A stretch of DNA of 64,000 nt from Rhizobiaceae bacterium. Its GTDB lineage: Bacteria > Pseudomonadota > Alphaproteobacteria > Rhizobiales > Rhizobiaceae. Made by a program: the position numbers and the translations under genes. Location of the stretch: assembly GCA_029233925.1 (NCBI GenBank), contig JARGOX010000024.1, forward strand, positions 1-64,000. The letters run 5' to 3'. This document shows, piece after piece, positions 54,051 to 60,794 of the stretch (position 1 is its first letter; every line of letters starts with the position of its first letter). The notes below the pieces were generated by a model. The model was not told where the DNA came from, did not search any database, and saw only the letters and a list, made by a program, of their open reading frames with translations.

Positions 54051-54147
54051 TTACGTAACCTGAATAACCCAATTTGGGACCTTCTACGGCCGCAACCAGA
54101 TTGATGAGACCCTTTTTCTCGACGACCGGCTTTTCATATTTTTTCAT
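54040..54147 (-). CDS. RiPP precursor peptide 1 (YxxP...G leader)
   Basis: A 35-residue peptide beginning MKKYEKPVVEKKGLINLVA. Y4-x-x-P7 and G13 have the YxxPxxxxxG spacing recognised by lasso-type B1/PqqD-like proteins, one of which is encoded in the same cluster. The C-terminal part reads GPKLGYSGYVKFD. If the core starts near the glycine at position 23, no aspartate or glutamate falls at core position 7, 8 or 9, as a lasso ring would need; the only core acid is the last residue. The start has GGGGATTGAAA before it. An inverted repeat like the one before precursor 2 lies about 91 bases upstream. Not in most gene calls because of its size. Confidence 0.7.
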   Translation of the reverse strand: MKKYEKPVVEKKGLINLVAAVEGPKLGYSGYVKFD

Positions 54148-54210
54148 TTTCAATCCCCACAGGTGTTAAATAACATAATATGACCCTATAGAAATTATAT
54201 CAAAATGCAA

Positions 54211-54411
54211 CTAATCACACGCAATTTCGCTCACCGGTACCAAAGTTTTACAAAGCCATCTTTGGTTGCTCAGAAGACGGGGCAAATTGCAGGAACTGCG
54301 TCTCATGGCGGTGGGGGTGCCGCCGGAAGTGACTGCCTTCAGGTCAACTACGGCTGTGCAATGGCGGATGTTTCCACGTTTGACAATGCGCGGCTTTTCA
54401 TAGGTTTTCAT
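54211..54411 (-). CDS. RiPP precursor peptide 2 (YxxP...G leader), possibly frameshifted
   Basis: A 66-residue reading frame beginning MKTYEKPRIVKRGNIRHCTA. It repeats the leader of precursor 1 (MKxYEKP, then K, basic, G13, I, and AV at 20-21). After VVDLKAVTSGGTPTA the chain runs on through a cysteine-rich tail (four cysteines) with no resemblance. Removing one base from the five-base run at 54313-54317 would end it as GGTPPP at 35 residues, the same length as precursor 1. So the long tail may be a frameshift artefact or a real recent mutation. ATG 54411 is chosen; TTG 54423 is in frame. Confidence 0.6.
   Translation of the reverse strand: MKTYEKPRIVKRGNIRHCTAVVDLKAVTSGGTPTAMRRSSCNLPRLLSNQRWLCKTLVPVSEIACD
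54238..54266. repeat. Inverted repeat TACCAAAG/ATCTTTGGT, copy upstream of precursor 1
   Basis: TACCAAAG (54238-54245) and ATCTTTGGT (54258-54266) form an inverted repeat with a 12-base spacer. It lies about 91 bases upstream of precursor 1 and inside the suspect tail of the precursor 2 frame. The same arms recur upstream of precursor 2, so each precursor gene has its own copy. Confidence 0.6.
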
Positions 54412-54444
54412 GTCGAACCGCAATAGTGGTGAAGGCGTACCTTA

Positions 54445-54479
54445 TACCAAAGATGGATTATAATCATCGATCTTTGGTA
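54445..54479. promoter_or_regulatory. Inverted repeat TACCAAAGAT/ATCTTTGGTA upstream of precursor 2 and the ligase operon
   Basis: TACCAAAGAT (54445-54454) and ATCTTTGGTA (54470-54479) are perfect 10-bp inverted copies. The palindrome GATTATAATC lies between them. The element sits 34 bases before precursor 2 and about 180 bases before the ligase gene, in the divergent promoter region. It is a strong candidate operator for cluster regulation, but no regulator gene lies inside the cluster. Confidence 0.6.
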
Positions 54480-54656
54480 CAATGACCCCTGTCCTTTGAT
54501 GTATATCATGTAAAAAATACCCAAGCTTCTTGAAGGGCCGGCTATATTCTGAAAAGGATGTAATCCGCCAAGCAAGACAGATTGTCCTGATTGGTTCTGT
54601 CCGGCGTCACCCGATGCCGCGAAATGTGTAGATCTGCCGAAGGGCCGAGTTTGACA

Positions 54657-56096
54657 ATGCCGCAGCCCGACAATTTCCCTCTTCTGGACGCATTCCCGGC
54701 GTCAGCACAGATCATCAATGTGCGCAGTGGTGAAATCATCAGGCGCGATCAACTGCAAGAGCGGGTGCGCGCTGCCGCTGCAGCTATTGATTTTCAGACC
54801 GCTCAGCGCAACGGGCCGGTGGTGGTGGCAGAGCCTGACGCCTTGGACATGCTCATCCAGTTGTTTGCTGCCTGGGCTGCGGGCCGGGTGGCTGTTCTGG
54901 TCAATCCCGGTTTGAGTGGCGAGGAGCAAGTGAACGTCATCGCCCATACTGGTGCCGTGGCTTGGTATGGGCCTCTGCGTTGCGATTTTGCAAACCCTGA
55001 TGGCGTAGCCGGAGCAAAGCGTCCGGCGTTGACGTCTGATGAGCCAGCGTTGATCCTGATGACTTCAGGCACCACCGGCATTCCAAAAGGGATCGTGCAC
55101 TCGCTGCGAAGTCTGTCGGCCCGCCTGACTTTGAATGTTGCCCATATGGGCCGCGAACCGCTGGCGCGCAGCCTGTGCGTTCTGCCCACTTTCTTTGGTC
55201 ATGGGCTGATCGGCAATTGTCTCACGCCGCTGGCTGCCGGTGGCTCCCTGCACCTGTGGTGCAGCCCCCAAATGGGCGAACTGGCATCTCTGGCTGGCAT
55301 CATGGACCGTTACCACATCACATTCATGAGTTCCGTACCATCTTTCTGGAAAATGGCGGCGCGCATATCAAGGTCTCCGGCTGAACCGCCCTTGCGCCTG
55401 CATGTCGGCTCAGCGCCCCTGTCCATTGAGCATTGGCGCGCCATTTCCGCCTGGGCAGGCACAGACCAAGTCTATAACATGTTCGGCATGACGGAGACGG
55501 CCAACTGGATCGGTGGCGGGTCGTTGCACGACAGTCAGGGACGCGATGGTTATGTCGGCGAAATCTGGGGCGGCCAATTCGCCGTTTGCAATGAACAAGG
55601 CGTTATTGCCGAAAAGGGAAAAGGTGAAATTCTGGTACAATCTCCCAGCATGATGATGACTTACCTGAATGCCCCCGGCGTCATGACAGAGTCTTTCATG
55701 GGAAACTGGTTTCGTACCGGCGATATCGGAGAAATCGATGCTGCAGGTTCGCTGACACTGGTCGGACGGACGAAATCCGAGATCAACAGGGCCGGGATCA
55801 AAATCCAGGCAGAGGAAATCGATATGTTGCTGGAGCGGCATCCGGATATCACGGAAGCCTGTGCATTTGCCATTGAAGATGCGGCCAGCGGACAGGCGGT
55901 GGCTGCAGCAATTGTCTTGCAGACGCAGGCCTCAGTGACGGGTCAGGATATTCGGCAATGGTGCAGAGACCGCGTCCGCGCTGAAGCTGTCCCTTCCGTG
56001 ATTTACATCCTTGATGCCATACCCCTCAATGATCGGGGAAAAATTGTGCGCGATCAGGTTCGTGCCGCAGCGCTTCAATCGGTAAGCCCCTCATGA
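54657..56096 (+). CDS. AMP-forming acyl/aryl ligase of the RiPP cluster
   Basis: A 479-residue adenylate-forming enzyme. Core motifs are all present: LILMTSGTTGIPKGIVHS (P-loop), YNMFGMTETANW, WFRTGDIGEID, GRTKSEINRAGIKIQAEEID, and the C-terminal lysine NDRGKIVRDQ. With an acyl carrier protein two genes on, it probably activates a carboxylic acid as the adenylate and loads it onto that carrier. The start is ATG 54657 or TTG 54651, both in frame after AGGGC. The stop overlaps the GNAT gene (ATGA). The N-terminal domain is short compared with fatty-acid ligases, so a small or aryl acid is possible. Confidence 0.82.
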   Translation: MPQPDNFPLLDAFPASAQIINVRSGEIIRRDQLQERVRAAAAAIDFQTAQRNGPVVVAEPDALDMLIQLFAAWAAGRVAVLVNPGLSGEEQVNVIAHTGAVAWYGPLRCDFANPDGVAGAKRPALTSDEPALILMTSGTTGIPKGIVHSLRSLSARLTLNVAHMGREPLARSLCVLPTFFGHGLIGNCLTPLAAGGSLHLWCSPQMGELASLAGIMDRYHITFMSSVPSFWKMAARISRSPAEPPLRLHVGSAPLSIEHWRAISAWAGTDQVYNMFGMTETANWIGGGSLHDSQGRDGYVGEIWGGQFAVCNEQGVIAEKGKGEILVQSPSMMMTYLNAPGVMTESFMGNWFRTGDIGEIDAAGSLTLVGRTKSEINRAGIKIQAEEIDMLLERHPDITEACAFAIEDAASGQAVAAAIVLQTQASVTGQDIRQWCRDRVRAEAVPSVIYILDAIPLNDRGKIVRDQVRAAALQSVSPS

Positions 56097-56680
56097 AACG
56101 GCAACGCAAGTCAGTCCCGGAATTGAGCGAGACGATCCATACGGAACGCTTTTGGCTCAAACCTGTGGGGAAAATTCGGTCTGTGCAACTCTTCACAAAA
56201 ATGCAGGAGGATGCAGAGATTTTGCGGCAATTGACCCATAGTGATCGCAGGGCGAACTGGTGGAAACTGTTCCGCACGCGCAAGTTGCCAAACCACCGCT
56301 CGCGTTTCGTTCATGAAATTGTCGATTCTGAGAATGGTGGTTGTATTGGCTATCACGAAGTGCGGTTGTATCCTTACAAAAGCGCCTCACTGGGGGTGGT
56401 CATCCTGGATCGCGATTGGTGGGGGCAGGCCGTTCCTGTCGAAGTCCGATTGGCAATCATGGCGCAGTTTGCCAGACATGCGGGCGTCGAGCGTTTTGTC
56501 GGCAACGTTGCGTCACGTAATTTTGCTTCCATCCTGAACTATAAAAAACTGGGCTTCAAACACAGCGGGACCACGCACCGGAGCAATTTTGATACGATTG
56601 CGCAGCAGCCCGTTGACTATTTCAGTTTCGAGTTACTGAAAGAAGATTTCCCGGCACATTGGCATGAGACGAAGGCATGA
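56093..56680 (+). CDS. GNAT family acyltransferase of the RiPP cluster
   Basis: A 195-residue GNAT of the RimJ/RimL-like type. The acyl-carrier-binding loop appears as WWGQAVPVEVRLAIMAQFA, and the C-terminal NFASILNYKKLGF is the usual N..S..Y.KLGF motif. The N-terminal 20 residues are basic. It is coupled by ATGA overlaps to the ligase before it and the acyl carrier protein after it. I infer that it takes the acyl group from that carrier and places it on the precursor peptide or its processed N-terminus. Confidence 0.8.
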   Translation: MKRQRKSVPELSETIHTERFWLKPVGKIRSVQLFTKMQEDAEILRQLTHSDRRANWWKLFRTRKLPNHRSRFVHEIVDSENGGCIGYHEVRLYPYKSASLGVVILDRDWWGQAVPVEVRLAIMAQFARHAGVERFVGNVASRNFASILNYKKLGFKHSGTTHRSNFDTIAQQPVDYFSFELLKEDFPAHWHETKA

Positions 56681-56925
56681 GCAGCTTGGACGAGGCCAGG
56701 AAAATTGTTGCTGAGGCAACCAGAACGCCCATTGAGACATTGCCGCATGATGCAGATGTTCTTTCCTTGTCAGCCTGGGACAGCATTGCGCATGTCAATA
56801 TCATTCTGGCCATTGAAGCCAGAACCGGACACCAGTTGACAGCAGAATCCATTGTTGGCATTCATTCAGTGGAGACGGTTGCACAGCTTCTGAGCGAAGC
56901 CTCGCGGTCACCTGACGCACCATGA
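56677..56925 (+). CDS. Acyl carrier protein of the RiPP cluster
   Basis: An 82-residue carrier protein. The phosphopantetheine attachment site is Ser36 in LSAWDSIAHVNIILAIE, with the usual DS motif and a following helix rich in hydrophobic residues. The remaining helix (ESIVGIHSVETVAQLLSEA) is typical. A phosphopantetheinyl transferase from elsewhere would be needed. It overlaps both neighbours by four bases. Confidence 0.82.
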   Translation: MSSLDEARKIVAEATRTPIETLPHDADVLSLSAWDSIAHVNIILAIEARTGHQLTAESIVGIHSVETVAQLLSEASRSPDAP

Positions 56926-57953
56926 TGCAAACTGGCGAAGGTCTTGAGCAGGGCGCGCGGGCGGATCATGCCATCAAGCGGCTTCTCTGCCTCCTGGCCG
57001 ATCCACAAAGTCCGCCCCCACCCGAGGCGCGTTTTGCCCATGTGCAGCCGGAAGCCCTTTTCGAGGCGATAGGTCACCACGGCATAGGATCCATCGCCAT
57101 GCCAAAGCTCAATGAGACTTTGCGCGATGACCCCCGATACCATGACCTGCTGGAAAAGCAGAAAGAGCAACAGATTGGCGCCAACGCGCTGTCGCTTTTC
57201 CTTGAGGCCTATGCCGATGAAATGGTCGTCTCCATGCGTCAAGCCGGAATTGCGGCCGTCATTGTCAAAGGGCCGGTTTTTTCCAAGGCACTCTATGCGC
57301 GACCATCGGATCGCCAGTTTACCGATATCGACATTCTGGCCCATCCCGATGCGCGCGAAAAAATTGCTGTCCTGTTGGCGCAAATGGGTTTTCGTCAGGA
57401 TGTCCGGCCATTTTGGGACAAGTCGGAAAGCAACATGGAGCAAAAATGGGTGCACCATGAAAATTCCGGCATTCTCATCGAATTGCATGGAAACCTTGTC
57501 CACTATGCCAGCCTGAGACGGCGCATATCCTTTGGATTTGAGGAATACCAAACAGCATCGGGCGACCATGTGCATCCCGCCATTGCCTATTTCATGACCG
57601 CCGTGGTTCATGCGGCGGCGGGGCATAAATTTCACCGATTGAGCTTGCTGGTGGATGTGTTGCAGGCGCTGCGGCATCTTGGTGAGCGTGATCTGGATCG
57701 GCTCGCAGACGTCACGGACGCGCTTGGCATGCGTCTGGAAGTGCTGCTCTGCCTCGATCTCGTCGCCAGTCTGTTTGATGAGGCCGCCGCTCAGGGTGCT
57801 CTGGCGCGCCTTGAACCTGGCCGCAATTATGCCTGGACACGTCGACTGATCAATGGCGCTGCCGTGCTGAATACCTGGCGTGATGCGGGCCATCACTCCC
57901 GGATTCGCCGTCACGCGTTTCGGTGGATGCAGCATATCGTGCCGCGTGGTTGA
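56922..57953 (+). CDS. Nucleotidyltransferase family protein (NTP_transf_5-like)
   Basis: A 343-residue protein with a nucleotidyltransferase fold. KGPVFSKALYARPSDRQ (about 116-132) leads to the acidic pair in TDIDILA (residues 135-137), and a later acid lies in GILIELHGNLVHY. This family (PF14907-like) recurs in lasso-peptide and similar RiPP clusters, where its role is not settled. It is the last gene of the ATGA-coupled plus-strand run. It may nucleotidylate the peptide, or act as a binding or carrier protein. Confidence 0.75.
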   Translation: MMQTGEGLEQGARADHAIKRLLCLLADPQSPPPPEARFAHVQPEALFEAIGHHGIGSIAMPKLNETLRDDPRYHDLLEKQKEQQIGANALSLFLEAYADEMVVSMRQAGIAAVIVKGPVFSKALYARPSDRQFTDIDILAHPDAREKIAVLLAQMGFRQDVRPFWDKSESNMEQKWVHHENSGILIELHGNLVHYASLRRRISFGFEEYQTASGDHVHPAIAYFMTAVVHAAAGHKFHRLSLLVDVLQALRHLGERDLDRLADVTDALGMRLEVLLCLDLVASLFDEAAAQGALARLEPGRNYAWTRRLINGAAVLNTWRDAGHHSRIRRHAFRWMQHIVPRG

Positions 57954-57985
57954 TCCCGGGGGAGCCCCGAAGGAGCCACAGACTG

Positions 57986-59002
57986 CTAGTCCCCAGACTT
58001 GCCCAGCGCCGCGTGGATGGTTCTGGCTGCCTGCTGGGGGCTGCCGTTGATTTCAAGCCTGTAGGCAGGTGTCGTTGCCAGCATATTTGAAAAGAGGTTC
58101 AAGCGGTTCTCATTGCCGGGCAAAAGGCCGTTGGGACCAAGATTGATGTTGTCATCCAGCATGCGCCAAAGCGCTTCGGCGCCGCTCGGCTCTTTTGCAA
58201 ACCGCATGGGGCCGTCGGTGCGGGCAAGAGCAATCACGGCGGAAACGGGTTTTGGCGTCTTTTCGGCAAGATATCCGTGTTCGGCAAGCCTGGCGCGGTG
58301 TACCCATTGTTCGCCATTGCTATCCCAGTCCCCGTTTGCCACAAGCCGTGAGAGCCAGTCGAACATGTTGCCGGTTTTACGATGCACCTTCAGCGCGCGC
58401 GGGATGCCGTTTGCATTGGTCGTTCCATCCCGCCCGGCAGACAGTATCGTCGCATCATCCGAACTCAGCCGATATCCCATATCAATGAGGGCGATTGCTG
58501 TTGTGGTTTTGCCGGTGCCGCTGGGCGCGTGCAGGAGCAACCGGCTTGATGCGTCCGGCGTTTCCATACAGGCCGCATGCGCAATACAAAGTCCCGATTG
58601 GGTTACCGCATGGTCGAGGGCAAAGCTGCTCGTTACACCCAGCAATGACTGTCTGCATTGAGGGCTTGTAACCATTCTTGCCCTGGTGTCATTGTTTGAA
58701 AACCGCACGGCCACCTCGCCTGGCGCCGTCACGCTCCAACTGGATTCACTCTGGGCCAATATGAAGGGGCCCTCTTCCACGATCTTTCCCTCAAAAATGG
58801 TGGTTTCATTCTCTGGCCGGACGATGTCCTGCCCACCCACCATGGATATTTCAAGGGTTGGTCTGTCAGGCGCCATGGCATCATACGAAGATTGGCGCGT
58901 TTCCCATTCACCGATCAGGCCCCGCAAGGGCTCGATCATGGCGTCTGTTTCGCACGTTACATCGAATGCCTGCCCCAGAAGATCAAAGCTGAATGTCTTC
59001 AT
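57986..59002 (-). CDS. HPr-kinase-like protein of the RiPP cluster
   Basis: A 338-residue protein with an HPr-kinase-like P-loop domain. Walker A is LLLHAPSGTGKTTTAIAL (about 155-172), and GYRLSSDDATIL matches the family's GxxLVADD region. Homologues in lasso clusters phosphorylate the C-terminal end of the precursor peptide. Here it is the last gene of the leftward B1-B2-kinase run and overlaps B2 by four bases (ATGA). A phosphorylated serine or tyrosine on the YSGYVKFD end of precursor 1 is a reasonable guess. Confidence 0.75.
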   Translation of the reverse strand: MKTFSFDLLGQAFDVTCETDAMIEPLRGLIGEWETRQSSYDAMAPDRPTLEISMVGGQDIVRPENETTIFEGKIVEEGPFILAQSESSWSVTAPGEVAVRFSNNDTRARMVTSPQCRQSLLGVTSSFALDHAVTQSGLCIAHAACMETPDASSRLLLHAPSGTGKTTTAIALIDMGYRLSSDDATILSAGRDGTTNANGIPRALKVHRKTGNMFDWLSRLVANGDWDSNGEQWVHRARLAEHGYLAEKTPKPVSAVIALARTDGPMRFAKEPSGAEALWRMLDDNINLGPNGLLPGNENRLNLFSNMLATTPAYRLEINGSPQQAARTIHAALGKSGD

Positions 59003-59457
59003 CGGGCCTTCGCATTCGCAGTGCCATGCACGTGAATCTCGACCATATCGTCCATGATATCGCTGATAAGCGGCTGGTCATCAAGCACGACCCAGCAATG
59101 GGCGTTAACCAGCGGTGCATCGAGACTGCCCGGAGCGATGCCGAAGTGCAGCGCAGGTTCATATCCGGCTTTTTTCAAAAACCGATAACCCAAAAGCCCC
59201 TGCCTGAAGCAGCGTCTGTTGCGCATCAGCCATGGCCGACGTGTGACCCGAAGCGCTGCCGATGCTATGGTTCCCGGTGCGATATCGCGGTAGGGCGCTG
59301 TGCCATTGCCATCAGCGAATTCGAGTGTGGATTCCAGATTGCGCCCAATGATCAACAGTGGAAGCAGCCGCGCCGTCAGCCAGAGTTCCAGATAAAACCA
59401 TCGCCTTGTCAGGCGCTTTTTCAAGTCCGGTACAAGGACAGGCTCAATGTCAGTCAT
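58999..59457 (-). CDS. Lasso-type B2 leader peptidase (transglutaminase-like)
   Basis: A 152-residue protease of the lasso B2/transglutaminase-like fold. The catalytic triad is intact: Cys83 in NRRCFRQGLLGYRFLKKAG, His120 in NAHCWVVLDD, and an aspartate at 126-127. The AHxWV-like segment is the family hallmark. B2 cuts the leader from the precursor with B1. I use ATG 59457, which overlaps the end of B1; ATG 59475 is in frame. The kinase gene follows by ATGA overlap. Confidence 0.82.
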   Translation of the reverse strand: MTDIEPVLVPDLKKRLTRRWFYLELWLTARLLPLLIIGRNLESTLEFADGNGTAPYRDIAPGTIASAALRVTRRPWLMRNRRCFRQGLLGYRFLKKAGYEPALHFGIAPGSLDAPLVNAHCWVVLDDQPLISDIMDDMVEIHVHGTANAKAR

Positions 59458-59734
59458 CGACAGGCTCGAGAACATTCTCGGACATCAGATAGACAAGCAA
59501 TTCTTCCATGTCCGCAAGCAATTGCAACTGCGTTACATCAAACTCCGCGCAGATCGCATCTGCCGTTGCCTGCAGCGAACGCTTACCGTCTGTCAGTCGC
59601 AGGAACGCCTCGGCGGTGCTGTTGCAGGAATAAATCTGCCCGGTATCGGTTTTGAGGATGACGCCGCTGTCGCCAACAGATCTGAACGTCGTTTTATCGG
59701 CCATCCTGTAAGTCGCATTCGCATCAAGTGTCAT
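59450..59734 (-). CDS. Lasso-type B1 / PqqD-like RiPP recognition element protein
   Basis: A 94-residue PqqD-family protein. The fold pattern FRSVGDSGVILKTDTGQIYSCN and AFLRLTDGKRSLQATADAIC, then VTQLQLLADMEELLVYL, is the RiPP recognition element that binds precursor leaders. I start at ATG 59734 with AGGA upstream; a longer start at 59776 adds residues with no family likeness. It is the first gene of the B1-B2-kinase run and delivers precursors with the YxxP leader. Confidence 0.83.
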   Translation of the reverse strand: MTLDANATYRMADKTTFRSVGDSGVILKTDTGQIYSCNSTAEAFLRLTDGKRSLQATADAICAEFDVTQLQLLADMEELLVYLMSENVLEPVDD

Positions 59735-60010
59735 GGGTCTGTATCCTGCCGGAGTCCGAAATATATGAACGATCATGGGAATTTATCAGGGCAGGGTTAG
59801 ATATGAAACCGACAAAAGTCCATTTCTCCGGGTTTTTGTGCTTTGCTGTGAAGTCTGCCCGGCCATGCCTGGGGCATGGACAAAAATTAGTCGCGCTCAG
59901 TCGGCGGATGTGTTTTTTCATTGGCAAGCAGGTTGCAATGTTGCAAACAGATCGGTGCCGAATGCGTTTGGTATTCGCCCCTGGATTTTGCTGGAAGTGA
60001 TAGGACATTG

Positions 60011-60787
60011 ATGAAACTCCCGATGATCATGGTTGCTCCCAATGGCGCGCGTCGCGGCAAGGCAGACCATCCAGCCCTTCCTGTGACCATTGCCGAGACC
60101 GTGGAGACGGCAAAGGCCTGTTTTGACGCAGGGGCCAGGGGCATTCATGCCCATGTCCGCGACGAAAACGGTGCCCATGTGCTTGATGCCGGATTGTACG
60201 TCGAGCTGATTGCACAGATGGAAAACCACGTGCCCGATATGGCCGTGCAGATTACCACAGAGGCCGTTGGTCTCTATGCGCCGGCGAGTCAGCGGCAATT
60301 GGTGCGCGATGTCATGCCGAACGCCGTCTCGATCGCCCTGCGCGAGATGCTGCCCGATGACGACGAGCTTGATGCTGTGCGCACATTTTATCACTGGGCC
60401 GATGAGGCGGAGATTGCCGTTCAGCATATTCTCTATACGCCCAAGGACGTCGCCGACCTGTTGGAATATGTCAGGCGCGGCATCGTGCCGAACAACGATC
60501 TGCAGCTTCTGTTCGTGCTTGGCCGCTACGCCAAAGACCAGCAAAGCCAGGTCAAGGACATGGATCCCTTTCTGGACGTTCTGACCACACGCGGCAAATC
60601 TCCGGAAAAAATTCAGTGGGCGCTATGTGCCTTTGGCCGCAATGAAACCGATTGTCTGGCAGCAGCCGTCAAACGCGGAGGCAAGGCCCGCATCGGCTTT
60701 GAAAACAGCCTGTGGAACCGGGATGGCTCGCTGGCTGCAGACAATGCGGAGCGGGTCCGGGAATTAAGCGCCGCGATCGGTGGCTGA
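60011..60787 (+). CDS. BKACE family keto-acid cleavage enzyme (DUF849), second copy
   Basis: A 258-residue DUF849 protein, shorter than the copy at 47054. The zinc motif reads HAHVRDENGAHV, and the end has RIGFENSLWNRDG. It converges on the acyl-CoA synthetase gene with a seven-base gap. A GGA lies before ATG 60011. The two BKACE copies differ strongly and probably act on different keto acids. Confidence 0.82.
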   Translation: MKLPMIMVAPNGARRGKADHPALPVTIAETVETAKACFDAGARGIHAHVRDENGAHVLDAGLYVELIAQMENHVPDMAVQITTEAVGLYAPASQRQLVRDVMPNAVSIALREMLPDDDELDAVRTFYHWADEAEIAVQHILYTPKDVADLLEYVRRGIVPNNDLQLLFVLGRYAKDQQSQVKDMDPFLDVLTTRGKSPEKIQWALCAFGRNETDCLAAAVKRGGKARIGFENSLWNRDGSLAADNAERVRELSAAIGG

Positions 60788-60794
60788 CTGAGGT

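Noticed and set aside
54040-59734. Calling this a normal lasso-peptide cluster
   Set aside because: No asparagine-synthetase-like cyclase, no isopeptidase or exporter, and no ring-closing acid in the better precursor.
59777-60010. A third precursor peptide upstream of B1
   Set aside because: No small frame here has a YxxP leader; the short frames present have no ribosome-binding site and no likeness to the two precursors.
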